Below are positions 11,483-22,805 of a DNA stretch of 64,000 nt, in pieces (within the stretch, counting starts at the first letter, position 1; each line of letters opens with the position of its first letter). A program made the translations under genes and the position numbers. A model generated the notes under the pieces. That model was not told where the DNA came from. It did no database searches and saw nothing but the letters and a program-made list of their open reading frames with translations. The DNA is from Sciurus carolinensis. Taxonomy: Eukaryota; Chordata; Mammalia; Rodentia; Sciuridae. The stretch covers positions 682,001 through 746,000 of the forward strand of contig NC_062229.1 of the NCBI RefSeq assembly GCF_902686445.1, read 5' to 3'.

Positions 11483-12640
11483 AAGTTAACTAGATGTAAA
11501 ACAATCCAGCCCAAAATAGAGGCTCCAGTGAGTTGGGAAATCCACCAAACCAGGACTGGCACGGCCTGGGGGCCTCTGCAATGAGCTGCCAGCCAGCCAC
11601 CCTGCTGGGGACCACCACTCTGCCCCTTCCCAGGTCCTAGGCTCCATGCGGAGCAACAGGCAGGGATGTGAGCTCCTGTGGCACTTGGTCCTCCTCCCCT
11701 TGAGCCTGAGGCAGGGTCAGGAGGACATGCAGGACCAGGATGACTCAGTGTGATCAGCCCCCAGAACCCTCTGCAAATAGGACAGATGACCCTGCCACGG
11801 ATGAGGAAACCCAGGCTCACAAAAGGAAAGTCACCAGACTCACTGGCAAGGCTGCAAGCATGGTGGTAGGAAGGGGCACCTCAGGCCTCCCAGTCCCCTG
11901 CTCCCTCTGGGGCTCTGGCTGGAGTCCACTGCTGGAACCACATGCCTAGGAGGGGCACTGACCACACCACATCCCTTCAGGACAAGAAACAACCTGCTGG
12001 CCTCACCAAGCCCCAAAACCCAGTCCTGCTACAGGAGGGGACAAGGCAAGAAGTCAACAGGGCAGGGCCAGAGGACAGGACACAGGGCTCTTGCTCTAGA
12101 CAGACCAGATGTCCAAGGAGAGGTGTCCCTGAAGAAAGTTCTGGAGCCCAGGAACCCACAAAGGTCTGGCCACTCCTGGTTGCTGGCCTTGGCCAGAGGG
12201 TCTGCAGAAGGACTGGGAGGGTCAGTAGACAGAGAATAAGATGTCTCTCACTTCATCGACATTCCAGGCACGGCTGTGAGCCTGGAGCAGAAAGAGGGTG
12301 GGTGAGGGGGGACAGGTGCTGTGCGACAGCCCCTGGGCCTGACCTTCTGCCCCAACCAGGAAACCTCGGGCCCCTCTGGTTCCTGGGGGCTGCTTCCGGG
12401 GCAATGGGAGCCCATGAGATTTCCAAGCCTCAGGGAGCACCAGGGAAGCCCTGGACCATTTCCCCAGACAGGAGGAAGCCAGAAAGCTACAGTGCGGGTG
12501 GCACCAGCCTCCAAATCCCCGCCCCAGACCGAGCCTGAGGTCGCCCCAACAGGGTGAAAACACCAGGCAGAAATTTCCACCCATCCCAGAGACCAGGAAG
12601 GACCCTAAGACCCCAGGAGGACAGGCAAATCCACCAAGCA

Positions 12641-12846
12641 GCCAGGCGCAGTGGTGCACCCCTGTATTCCAGAAACTCAGAAGGCTGACGCAAGAGGATC
12701 ACAAGTTCAAGGCCAGCCTGGGCAACTTAGCAAGACCCTATGCAACCATAGGAGAACCTGCCTCAAAATAATAAATTTAAAAAAGGACTGGGGATATGGC
12801 TCAGTGGTTGAGTGCCCCCAGTTCAACCTCTGGGCAAAAACCAAAC
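12641..12846 (+). repeat. B1-dID SINE
   Basis: 'AGCCAGGCGCAGTGGTGCAC' starts the B1 head. The ID half begins 'GGACTGGGGATATGGCTCAG'. Full-length structure. Confidence 0.93.
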
Positions 12847-13792
12847 CAAACCAAGAAAACAAACCGACCAAGAGAGGCCACAGTGCTGAAGCTTGAGCAC
12901 GCTCAGGACACATGTGCAAGCCTCCCACACCTGCCCGTAGCACTCGGCACCCCTGCCCACCACCCTCACAGGTAAGACCTACACAACTGCCCTGGCCCTG
13001 CTGGCTCCCCTCTGCCACAGGTCCTGCCTCAGGGCCCACACGTGGCCTCAGGCGGAAGCACCCCTCTGCTCACACCAAGGGGTTCCTGACTGCCCCTTAG
13101 CTCCTGCCCATCTCCCTGGACATTGGAGGAGAACAAGGCAGGGGGCCTGTGCTCCCACCCACCCTGGGAGGGCCTGGGTCCGTCAGAGAGCAAACAGGCT
13201 CCGAGTGGCAGAGCTGTGACTGATACCAGTACACATCTCCCCAGCCCAACCTGGTCATGCCCCCTCTCCTGTCCACCTCGCCCACTGCATGCAAAGAGCT
13301 TGTCAGGGTGATCAGGCGCACAGGCCTGCCTGGGGTTCTTAGAGGTGAATGCTCAAGTGCTCAGGAGGCGCCAGACCCTCGGGCTGGACAGTGTGAGAAG
13401 CACCTCCCTGAACGAAGACAGGTGGATTCCCAGGGTGGCTCTGGCTGGCAAGCTCAGGAGGTGGTGGGATTTGAGGATGGAATGCATGACACAGCCTTGA
13501 CCACCCTGTGTGAACCCAGCCCTGGTCCTAAGAGTAAAACCCATTCCATTCCACCCTGGATGGGACGAGGGGATGCTAGGCTGTCCATCGGGTGGACCAC
13601 TGGCCTCCGACCAGGCCCTGGTCAGATGGTTAGAGTGAGGGCAGCGATTCTCAGGGTGCTCCTGAGTTCACAGTCCCGTGCCCGCAAGTGTGGGCCCAGC
13701 CCAGTGCCCCCTGGGAGACCTGCTGCCCACAGCAGACTCTCCCCGATTCAGTTCTCCAGGTACACGTGCCACAGAGGAAACCTGGGTCCTAC

Positions 13793-13865
13793 CTGAACTT
13801 GTGAACTGGGCTCCTGTCAGGGAGGCAGGCCGGCCCTTCCCATTGGCCACAGGCAGTGGGAACAT
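13793..13865 (-). CDS. TCF3: TCF3 coding exon 3
   Basis: This 73-nt exon encodes MFPLPVANGKGRPASL and continues to GAQFTSSG, matching TCF3 residues 25-49 with small substitutions. The acceptor CAG lies at 13866-13868, preceded by a CT-dinucleotide-rich tract. The donor is AG followed by GTAGGA at 13792 and below. Seventy-three bases leave the next exon in phase 1, as expected where the final glycine codon is split. Joined to exon 2 it completes the AD1 helix (LLDFSM then MF), so the motif straddles the exon 2/3 junction. No stop codon or frameshift is seen. The small alternative open frames that overlap it on both strands have no independent support. Confidence 0.93.
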
Positions 13866-13900
13866 CTGCAAGGACAGAGAGAGAGAAAGAGAGCAGTGAG
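13866..13900 (-). repeat. (CT)n microsatellite forming exon 3 polypyrimidine tract
   Basis: On the plus strand the sequence is an imperfect GA repeat (GAGAGAGAGAAAGAGAG). Read as TCF3 pre-mRNA it is a CU-rich tract directly before the exon 3 acceptor, so the microsatellite serves as the polypyrimidine tract. Confidence 0.75.
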
Positions 13901-16900
13901 TCAGGGTGGCCAGCAAATCCCACCCACAGTTCTGGTTTCCTCCCAGGGACTTGCAAAGACAGCTCAGGCACAGTGGGACCAAGTTCTGCTCAGGCATGTC
14001 TCACCCTTCTAAGACCCATGGGCTCTGAAGCCCGTAGTCCCCAAGGCTAGGGTCAACCCGGAAACCTACTGCCCAGGGCAAGAACAGGCCAGCTGCTAGG
14101 CCCCACCCAACCCCAGCAAGGGCATCCAGGACACTGGGACCCACAGCTGAGCCGCAGTGAGGCTCCGTGGAGCACTTTGCCGGCACCAAGCAGGTCCTGG
14201 GTTCAGCGGCCCCTCCTCAGCCCCGAGACCTGCTTAAGCAGTGGATACAACATATCAGTTCTGAGCGATACAAAGTTTTCTTTCTATCCCTGCTTAAAAA
14301 AGTGAGACAGGTGTTCACATCCGACAGGTAGAGGAGTAAGAACCCACTTCCAGCTGGAACCCAGAGGTCCTCCAAGCAGCAGCGCCGTGGGCTGAGGCCC
14401 CCCGACAGGCCAGACACACATTCAGGGACCATACCAAGGAGGCAAACAGGTGAAGCATCCCCCATGTGGGGTCTGTACTCCCATGTCACCCTCTCAGGGG
14501 AAGGGGTGGGCCTGTTAGAGGGGAGACTGAGGCTCACAGTGACAACGCCATGATGGATCCTCCAGACACCGAGAGTGTGGGATGGTCACCCTCTGCAAGT
14601 ACTCAGGATGCTCAGTCCCTAAGAACTAGATGACTTAGCAGCTTCAACCAGGAAGACTGAACATCAACAATCACCTTTGCCACAGAAAAATTTAACTGCC
14701 CTGCCCCAAGGGGACTTCTGGGAAATGCCAACCCCAATCCCCAAACCCTCCCTGGCCAGCCAGGAGGTGCCTGCACAGCACCCCTGCCAGGGTTCAGGGT
14801 CCCAGGAAGCTGGGTTCAGTCCTCACTACCTCACTCTACAGGAGAGCTTAGCCCACGCTGCCTTTGTCCAGGCTCCCGGGGAGGGGTGTCCAGGCTGCAG
14901 GGGTCCTCAAAGGGGTTCTCCCCTCCTCTGCGGAGGAGTGCTCATACACCAGTGGAAACTGGCCCAGCCTCCCCAGGGCCCTGCTCTCCCATCGGGGTGC
15001 CTGAGGCCTGCTTCAGGCAGGTCCCGCCCAGGCCCCTGGGGAAGCAGGCTTGATTCCGCCTGTTTCATCTCCCAGGATGCAGGGGCCTACAGATGCAGAA
15101 CTGGGGGTCACCGGGCCAGGTCTCCTGGGTTCCACAGGCCTCATGATGAACCCAGAGCCACCCCGCACCCTGCAGCCAGCTGCCTGCTGTGAGGAGGGCT
15201 CAGGGCTTGGCCCAAGGGGATGTGTGCACCACAGGCAGGCTCCGTGCCCTGCAGAGGGCACTGCCTATACCACTGGGGATGCTGCTTACTGGCAGTGGGG
15301 ACAGTCCCCCACTGTTCACCCTGGAAGCACCCCCGGTTTCCGGACCATCCTGGACCCACACGGGGGGCGGCACTGAGCATGAGTCCAAGGCTCCCAGGTC
15401 CTTAATGCCTCTCGCTCGCCCTTCTGACCACGGAAGTTTAAGTCCAGGTTCAGATCCAGGGGACCCTGAGGGTGCCGCTTTCCTCTTCCTATTTATTCTG
15501 CCACTGCCTTTCCCATCTCATGGGAACCTAGCTCAAGGAGGACTCCCCTCAAGGTCTGTTCCTCTCATGAGAACCCAGCTCAAGGAGGACTCCCCTCAAG
15601 GTCTGTTCCTCTCATGGGAACCCAGCTCAAGGAGGACTCCCCTCAAGGTCTGTTCCTCTCATGAGAACCCAGCTCAAGGAGGACTCCCCTCAAGGTCTGT
15701 TCCTCTCATGGGAACCCAGCTCAAGGAGGACTCCCCTCAAGGTCTGTTCCTCTCATGGGAACCCAGCTCAAGGAGGACTCCCCTCAAGGTCTGTTCCTCT
15801 CATGAGAACCCAGCTCAAGGAGGACTCCCCTCAAGGTCTGTTCCTCTCATGGGAACCCAGCTCAAGGAGGACTCCCCTCAAGGTCTGTTCCTCTCATGGG
15901 AACCCAGCTCAAGGAGGACTCCCCTCAAGGTCTGTTCCTCTCATGGGAACCCAGCTCAAGGAGGACTCCCCTCAAGGTCTGTTCCTCTCATGGGAACCCA
16001 GCTCAAGGAGGACTCCCCTCAAGGTCTGTTCCTCTCATGGGAACCCAGCTCAAGGAGGACTCCCCTCAAGGTCTGTTCCTCTCATGGGAACCCAGCTCAA
16101 GGAGGACTCCCCTCAAGGTCTGTTCCTCTCATGGGAACCCAGCTCAAGGAGGACTCCCCTCAAGGTCTGTTCCTCTCATGGGAACCCAGCTCAAGGAGGA
16201 CTCCCCTCAAGGTCTGTTCCTCTCATGGGATCCTAGCTCAAGGAGGACTCCCCTCAAGGTCTGTTCCTCTCATGGGAACCCAGCTCAAGGAGGACTCCCC
16301 TCAAGGTCTGCTCGTCTCAGCCTGAAAGTCCTTGTTGAAAGAAACAAGCTCACCTCACATCCCTGGGACACGTGGCACAAGGACAGCTATGAAGGGACCT
16401 GGGCAGTAACAGGGCACTGCCTCTGCCCCCGACCTGCCATACAGGCCCTCCCGGTAACACCAAGAGTGTCAAAAGCCACCTCTGGTGAAGGTCCAGGTGG
16501 GGTACTCGGAGGGGTCAGTCCCCGACCCCTTAGGCTGTTTCCTCATCTGTGCGAAGGGCTGCTCGTTTTGACCTGGGCTGGGGAGACCCGCGGTCCTGTG
16601 GTTCAGGGGAGAGGAACAGCCCGTCCTGCAGGGCTGCAGTCTGGCACCCCACTACACTGTCTGTTCCAGCCCAATAGTCTGTGACCTGTCAGTTTAACAC
16701 AAAAACAAGCAAACTGAACCTCTGGTTACTCGGCCGGGGAGGTAAAAATAAGATGGTGCTTAAAAATACTGGCATGGCCCTTCCGGAGCCAGTCGCCCAG
16801 GCTGGCGGTTGTCTCCAAGGTGGCTGGTGCCACATCAGTTTGGAGACCTGGTCCTGACCAACCTCAATGGCCTGGCCTCGTGTAGGGGAGGGATTGGTTC

Positions 16901-17816
16901 AGACTGAAGTCACCCTGCCCACACTGTTTCAGACCAAAACAGTGCTCATGGGGGATGAAGGCTGGAATCTAAGGAACTGTCCACATGCAAGTTAGGAGAA
17001 CAAAGCATGGTTCTCAGATTTTTTGGGGGGAAATGCTGACCGCCCCCTTGACACCCAAAATGAGGGCCCTGGGCCTTTCCATCACCACCCAAGGGGACTC
17101 TGGGCTCTAGCCTCACTGGACCTGAGCTAAGAAACCTCTGGGCGCCAGCACACTGAGTCTCCACCTGCACAGCTGGAGAATGGGCACTCAAGAATCAAGC
17201 AGACCTCTCGGGAAGCTCGTGGACTGCCCTGCCCTCCCTATGGGCTGGACTTCTCCCCTTCTCCCCTGCAGCTGAACCAACTCAGGCTGGCAGTGCCCTC
17301 TGCTTACATGGAGCTCCTAGGCCATGGAGTATGTACCAGCTGTGTCCTCAGCACATGCAGGATAGGGACCCCTGTGCAAGCTTGAAGTGCCACCCCTTCC
17401 CTGAGGGTCCTCAGCACCAGGGACCACCTCTCATTTCCTGCTCCACAAGGAAGTGCACAACCCTGCTCCCTGGCCTTACGGATCAAGGTCTCTGAATGCT
17501 CACCCAGCCAGACTGGGGCCTCAGCCTCCATGGAGGAGCTGGGGACTCGGCAGTCCCTCCCTGTCTCTGGACCTGTTTCTCCATCTGTAAGGTGGCAGGC
17601 GATATCTGTTCCCTGGCTGGACAGAACCCTGGTGTTGCACACATTGCCACGGGGTGCAGGCCTGCCCCAAGGGTACCTGAGCCCAGTCCCACTGGGGTAA
17701 ACTCCCAGACAAGCCAGAGGTCCATTACTTCTAGAGTGCATTGGGCAGACAAGTCTTCCCCTTAAAAGTCAGCCACTCCCAGGGGAAGAGGTGGGTGGGA
17801 GAGGGGCCTGGCTCAC
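13901..17816. other. TCF3: TCF3 intron 2
   Basis: Outside the 47-bp minisatellite it holds only MIR-like pieces (about 16525-16570 and 17555-17600, both with a 'ctcatctgt'-type core). Confidence 0.7.
15519..16317. repeat. 47-bp minisatellite, 17 copies, in TCF3 intron 2
   Basis: Copies start every 47 bp from 15519 to 16271, exactly 16 periods, and the last copy degrades at 16310-16317. The shared core includes GGAGGACTCCCCTCAAGG. Copies are nearly identical. Variants are CATGAG instead of CATGGG at 15566, 15660 and 15801, and a CCTAG version at 15519 and 16224, near each end. Because 47 is not a multiple of three, one reading frame cycles through all three phases of the unit. No phase contains a stop, which gives a 378-codon open frame that I consider an artefact. 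Confidence 0.97.
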
Positions 17817-17888
17817 CATGCTGAAGTCCAGAAGGTCACTGAGCTCCTTGTCGGTGCCCACAGGGGCCATCCTCTGCGACTGGCTCAT
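17817..17888 (-). CDS. TCF3: TCF3 coding exon 2 (start codon, activation domain 1)
   Basis: Read on the minus strand, this gives 24 codons beginning [11 protein letters not shown] and ending LSDLLDFSM. The LSDLLDFS core is the conserved E-protein AD1 (PCET) motif, an LxxLL-type helix known to bind the CBP/p300 KIX domain. The exon ends exactly in phase 0 at ATG followed by the donor GTGAGC (17811-17816). The start ATG at 17886-17888 has A at -3. A second in-frame ATG at codon 7 (MAPVG) has the better context, with A at -3 and G at +4, and could be used through leaky scanning. Residues 2 and 4 are Ser and Ser, where human has Asn and Pro. The 5' boundary of the exon is not fixed. An AG a few bases upstream of the ATG is possible, but other acceptors further up are equally plausible. 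Confidence 0.93.
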
Positions 17889-17892
17889 TCTC

Positions 17893-19827
17893 CAGCAGCA
17901 GTGGCAGGCACAAGAACCAGGGAAAGCCCTCCAGCCTAGAGACGGCCCTGCACAGTGGCTGTGGGGACAGACTGACACACAAGGACAAACAGGGAAGGGA
18001 GAGAAGGGTTTTCAGTGACCACAGCCCAAGTGGACAGGTGGGAGGCAGAAAGCTGAGTCCCTTCCTGACCCTGGGGGATGGGGGCAGGGAAGCTGGGATC
18101 CTGGGGTTTGGGTCCTCTGCAGACCCCTCCCCAGAGCCCCATAGGGAGACTGAAAGATTAGGGAGGTTATAAATGTAAATTTCATCAATCCCTGAGAGAC
18201 CACCAGGGAATCGGGTTGCATGCTTTAAATGCAGGAGCCCAGGGTCTCTCATTTCCAACCACCTCCAAGCTGCCCCGCCAGCTCCGCCCCTGGGGGGAGG
18301 GGCGGCCCAGGACCCGCCCCAAAAGAAATTTGGTGGACCCCTCCCCAGCACCTGTCATAGCATGCTGAAGGCTTGGTCACCCCTAAACACAAAGCGAAAC
18401 AAATCCACAAGTCACAAAGCCACGAAGCCCGCCTCCGCTTCTCGGTTTAATTGGGAGAAGAGAGACCAGGAGGCCTGACACAGGGACCCAAAACTTCCCG
18501 CCACCCTTAACCTCCGCTCTGCCCGCCCCTCCCCCCCAAACTCAACCGAATTCAGATAAAAAGAAAAAAAAAAAAAAAAAAATCCGACGAAGCTTTATTG
18601 TCACCATGTATCCGGGAATTATTTTTAAGCAACTCTGAAAACATCCCTTACCTCCCACCCCTGGGGGGAGGGGTCCTCAAGACCTGGGATTCCCCGCAAG
18701 GTCCCCGGGGACTCCATCCTGGGATGGGGGATGGGGGATCCACCTGCCAGGTCCCCTCCCACCCCCGGAAAGAGGGCAGTGCAGGACCTCCCTCCCAAAG
18801 AACTTTTTCCAGGGTTCCCCGGGCGGGGGCGGCCAAGGAGAAACCGCGGAGACGGGGGAGGGGAAGGGGTTCCGAGGTCGAAGAAGACCCGACTTGAGAA
18901 GCGGAGGAACCCCCCTCTTTGTTTGCCAACTCAGACACGGTGTGAAACGGGCGCCCCAGCGCACCCCCTCCCCTGCGGCTTTTTTTTTCCTTTTTGGAGG
19001 GCGTGTGAAACTGACTTTGAGTTGTACGAAACCGCACTTTTTTGTGGGGTAGCTGAAACCCATTTTCAGGCCACCTTGGGGAGGGCTGAAACGAGCTTTA
19101 AAATAGAAAGATTTCTGGGGTGTCAGGACTTTGGGGGCCTGGCAACAGACCTGGATGTCCGAAACCAGTCGGGGGGAAGGAAGCAACCTGATACGTATTT
19201 TCGAGCGGAGGGGAGGAGGCCGGGGAGCCCCCCTTTCCCGGGCAGCCGGTGCGGCCCGGGAGCCCTTTGAAGCTCGCCGCGCCACCGCCGTGCTCCCGAC
19301 CCCGACCGCTGCCTCGCCCCGCGTTAACGCGGAGCAGATGTTCGCGCCCGGCCCCGGCCCTTCGCCCTGAGCTGCGTGCGCGCGGCGGCACCTTCCCCGC
19401 GCAGACAAAAGGACTCTCCTCCCTCCCTCGCTCCCCTCCAAACTCCAGTCCCGGCCGGGGCCCCTCCCCGAGGAGGGGGCGCCCTGGGACCACCGCGCGG
19501 GGCCCGGGGCCCCGCCGCAAAGTTGGGCGACCCCACTGGCGCCCCCCGCGCGCCGGACGGGGCTGCGCAAAGTTTCCCAAGTGCGGGCGGCGGAGGACGG
19601 CGCGGGCCCCTCCACGTCCGTCGCCCCCTCCGGCGCGCAAAGTTGGAGAACAATGCCGCCCGGCCGCCCGGCCACTCCCGGCCGCCCGGAGGGGCGCGCA
19701 CCCCACGGCGCCCGCGCCCAGCACCTCGCGCCCCCCGCGAAGCCGGCGGTCAACTTCGCACAAAGCGCCGGGGGTCCCAGCGCGGCCCCGTGGCCCTGCG
19801 CCCCTCCCCGGGTCCCCCAGCGTTTAC
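17893..19827. other. TCF3: TCF3 intron 1 (inferred)
   Basis: It has GC-boxes near 18275-18300, an A-run at 18562-18582, and the downstream shore of the CpG island. No coding exon is seen. Confidence 0.55.
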
Positions 19828-20000
19828 CTGCTCCGCGCGGCCGGACACGCGGCGCGCGGGGGGCGACGGCATGAACGGCCCCCCCGGACAAAGGGGCGTC
19901 GCGGCCGGGCCCCCGAGGGTCGCGCGTGGGCGGCGGCGGCGCGCGTGGGCGGCCCCTCCCCCGCCGGGTTGCCCGCCCCGCGAGGCGGGCCGGGGCGCTG
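19828..20000 (-). other. TCF3: Inferred TCF3 untranslated exon 1
   Basis: On the minus strand a clean splice donor (GAGCAG followed by GTAAACGC) has its exon edge at 19828, inside the densest part of the CpG island. Upstream sequence is almost pure GC and has no TATA box, as expected for a housekeeping-type CpG promoter. TCF3 has an untranslated first exon, and this is the best donor candidate upstream of exon 2. The distal limit given is a guess because the initiation site cannot be read from sequence. Confidence 0.5.
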
Positions 20001-20404
20001 GGGCAGCGGCGTGCGGTGCCCGCGGTGCGCGCCGCCCGCGTCGGGTCGGGCTCCGCTCCGGCCCGCTACGCCCGCGGCGGCGGCCGCTGCCTCATCTTCC
20101 TGCGGCGGGAGACATGTTCCGCCCCCCGCCCCGCGCCGCCCGCGTCGGCCCCTCCCCGTGCCAGCCCCGCCTCCGCAGGGTCCCGCCCCCCGCGCCCCGC
20201 CCGATGGCATGCCGCGGATCCCTCCGCCACGGCCGCGCGGCCTCGACCCCGCGCCTCGGCCTCCCAAGCTTCCTCAGGAAAACCCTGAAGTTCCGCTGAT
20301 CCTGGTATGTGGAAGTGAGTGCTCCCGGGGGAGATCTGTCGGCCAAGGCATAGGGGACAACCTGGAACTATTTTCCTATGCGGAGGTGCACACGAGGTGA
20401 GCGT

Positions 20405-20560
20405 AATCGTGACGCAAGCGGAAGTCCCGTGAGATTGAAAGATAAATTAGAGCTCCAGTAACCAATAAGAGGCCGTAAAATCCTGCTTGGCGGGACTTCC
20501 AGCCATTCGTGAAGTAGACCCGCTTCAGTCCGTTCCCGCCCCACGGTAGAGGCGGGACCT
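20405..20560. promoter_or_regulatory. Promoter-like module with CCAAT, E2F, ETS and CRE-like sites
   Basis: Within about 150 bp there are a CRE-like TGACGC (20410-20415), an ETS-type CGGAAGT (20419-20425), a CCAAT box (20462-20466), an E2F-type TTGGCGGG (20487-20494), an NF-kB-like GGGACTTCC (20492-20500) and a second E2F-type TTCCCGCC (20533-20540). Such a cluster is typical of a core-proximal promoter. It lies several hundred bases upstream of the inferred TCF3 exon 1, so it may be a distal TCF3 promoter or a divergent one firing rightward. Transcription from it is inference. Confidence 0.5.
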
Positions 20561-20620
20561 TCCGAGCGAGAGGGCAGCGAGAAGCGGTGGGGGTGGATAT
20601 TGAGGTTTTATTTTAAGGTT

Positions 20621-22805
20621 GATGTGGCCGCCCGCATGCACGCGTCAGCTTGGTTGTATCTGAGTTTCTAGGAGTGGACCCGTGTGCTGTATGATGCGAG
20701 CGGGCATGCAAGGCTAGGAGGTAACGTGTCCATTTTACTGGCAGAGAAATCAAGCCTTGCTTTGTTTCCGGATCAGAGAGCTCCAAGTGAAACCCGTGCT
20801 GTGCTTTCGCCTACCTGTGTCCCCATTTCTTCATTTGTAAAATGGATTTTGTACTTGAGTTTGGACAGAACCAAGTCTGCATGGGGCTTTGTTATCCTCA
20901 GCTCAGTTCGTTTGGTCAAATGTTCCACTCATGCCAACCGGCTCTTCAGCCTTTGAGGACCATGGGTCCTGCAGAATCACAACAACGATAATGAATGGGA
21001 ACTCAATCTTCTAAGACTCCTGGGACCCCAGAGAGAAATCACACTCCCTTCACTTGGCTTTATAAAGCACCCGGAACCCTCTTCCTACATGGTCTGTAGC
21101 CCCCAGTTCACAGTTGAGTGCTGCAGGGAGCAGCTGAAAGAAAAAACGAAAAGTGGGTGGTGGCGGAGGCTGAGGCACAGGGGTGTCTAATAAAGCTGTG
21201 CCAGCTGGGCTCACCCTCAATCTGACCCCTTCCAGTCCAGAGCCGCACATACATGATCTGCGGAGAGGAGGATGGGTCTGGGGGTGCAGTCCTAGGCATT
21301 CCCCTGCACTGAGACCTCAGTCAAGTTCTTGATACCTTCTGGGACTCAGTTTCCGTATCTGGAAGGGAGGCTGCAGACATGCACACGGAAGATGCCGACA
21401 GCTCTTGCCTGCAGCCCTGGAGGACTGACTCTGGAGGGAAGCTGCACCCAGCAGATCCAACCCGCCCTGCCCCTCAGCCCCCGGCCTGTCCTGTGGCCGA
21501 CCCGTACACCATGGGTCTGATGGCATCTGGCCAGTCCTGGCACTCTCTAGCCCCAGCTTGGGGGTTTCTTGAAGGCTGGAACTGAGACCTCTGGGGACCC
21601 CCAGCCTCTCATTGGGGGTTAACCCATCACCCCACCCATGCTTAGGGAAGAACCACAGAGTTGGGGCCAGTGTTCCTAGAGCAGCCCTTCGTTTTCATCC
21701 AGGGCCAGGGAGAAACCATCCCATCCCTGAGTGCAGTGTGCCAGACCCACCCGTGCTGGGTATTGGGACACCAGTGACTGTCCAGTCCCTGTCTAAGGCA
21801 AGGAGAGTGATCAGCGACCCCTCCCCCGGTCATCCCAAGTGCAACTCTCCCTTGTGTTGGCTACCACGTCCTCCTGTCCAGGTGACCATTTCACTACACA
21901 GACGAGGAGACAGGCTCAGAGAGCGCCCACTGGGCCGGCTGGGCCCTAGCAGCCTGGGGCTCACACCTGCTAGGAGGCTGTCCCAGAACCCACAAGCCAC
22001 CATTGTCTCTCCCAGGAGGCCGTCTTGGGGCTGAGTCACAGGGCGGAACAGCCGGTGGGGGGCCTCACTTGGTTGCCACCTCTGCCCAGCCCTAGGCCAG
22101 GGTGCATCCTGCAGGGTCCTGGCACTGGGACAGGGCCCCTGGGGGCAGCCCACAGCCCACTTGCCCCACCCGCCTGACTGCGGCCTTTGTCCTCGGCTCC
22201 CTCAGGAAAGCCTCTCCACCTGCCCCTGGCCCCACCATGCCAGCCACACCTACTGTGCACAAGGCCCGAGGCCCGGCACCTCGGCTGGTTCTGGGGGAAA
22301 GTCAGGGATGAACTCCCCGGGAAGAGCAGGGAGACAACAGCTGCAGGGTGGTGGAAGCTTCTGGAGGGCAGGTATACAGGCCGGTGCTGGCAGGGGTGGG
22401 GTCGGGGTGTGACTTGCGTTTCCCTTTATCTCCAAAGCAGGTCCCTCTGAGCTCCCCGCGGCTGAAAGCCCAGCCCCCCTGGAGCCTCACCACCCGGGAG
22501 GAGGGCCACCAGCACCGGCTCACAGCAACCCCACTTGGTCACTCAGGAGCCAGGGCTCGCAGGGCTGGGCCCACCCCAAGGTGGGGGGCTTCTTGCTCCA
22601 CTCAGAGTCCTGTGGAGGGGCCAATCCCAAGACCAAGTCCAGGCCCACCGAGATTGCCCCGCCCGGCCTGGGCTTTGGTCACCAGGCTGGGACTCATTCT
22701 CCCCGCTGGCTTATGGGAGCAGACCCTTTGGTTGGGTCTGGATGGGAGCCTCCTGGGACACAGGGTGGTGGGCCAGCGGAGGGAGGAGACGGGTCACCTT
22801 TGGCA
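20621..22805. other. Intergenic sequence right of the TCF3 promoter
   Basis: MIR-like pieces lie near 20735-20850, 21335-21365 and 21885-21925. Nothing else is recognised. Confidence 0.5.

Larger units (their letters stand above)
9814..13792. other. TCF3 intron 3 between SINEs, nothing else recognised
   Basis: Apart from the SINEs at 10214, 11345 and 12641 and a MIR-like piece near 11795-11850 ('gatgaggaaacccaggctc'), the sequence is featureless. Confidence 0.5.
1..20000 (-). other. TCF3: TCF3 gene, 5' portion (promoter to intron 3), partial
   Basis: This is the 5' part of the gene for the E-protein transcription factor E2A (E12/E47), a class I bHLH factor that dimerises with tissue-specific bHLH partners on E-boxes. 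Only the N-terminal activation-domain exons are in the window. The order on the minus strand is CpG-island promoter and untranslated exon 1 near 19.8-20.0 kb, exon 2 (17817-17888), exon 3 (13793-13865), then intron 3 to the left edge. The identification rests on the two translated exons, which match mammalian TCF3 through the exon 2/3 junction. A very long intron 3 fits the human gene layout as I recall it. No exon resembling the next TCF3 exon was found between 1 and 13792, so it is probably beyond the left edge. The right limit is approximate because the transcription start cannot be fixed. Confidence 0.9.
18760..20620. promoter_or_regulatory. CpG island / TCF3 promoter region
   Basis: CpG dinucleotides are very dense from about 19.19 to 20.27 kb, with GC-box runs throughout, flanked by shores reaching 18.76 and 20.62 kb. 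The density falls abruptly on the right near 20.62 kb. It sits immediately upstream of TCF3 exon 2 and surrounds the inferred exon 1. The right shoulder (20.40-20.60 kb) has a different character, with discrete CCAAT, E2F-like and ETS-like sites, and is listed separately. Long open frames across the island are the usual effect of GC-rich sequence lacking stop codons and are not called as genes. Confidence 0.85.

Noticed and set aside
1..13792. TCF3 exon 4 within the left part
   Set aside because: No segment translating to the expected next exon with flanking splice sites was found. Intron 3 appears to continue past the edge.
14140..14215. Another ID element
   Set aside because: Only short resemblance ('gtggagcactttgccggcac', 'cctgggttcagc'). 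Too diverged to call.
15189..16325. 378-codon open frame over the 47-bp minisatellite
   Set aside because: It lies in TCF3 intron 2, cycles through all unit phases and has no independent support.
18677..19891. 404-codon minus-strand and 383-codon plus-strand frames in the CpG island
   Set aside because: GC-rich promoter sequence rarely contains stops. No conserved domain is visible, and the two frames overlap on opposite strands.
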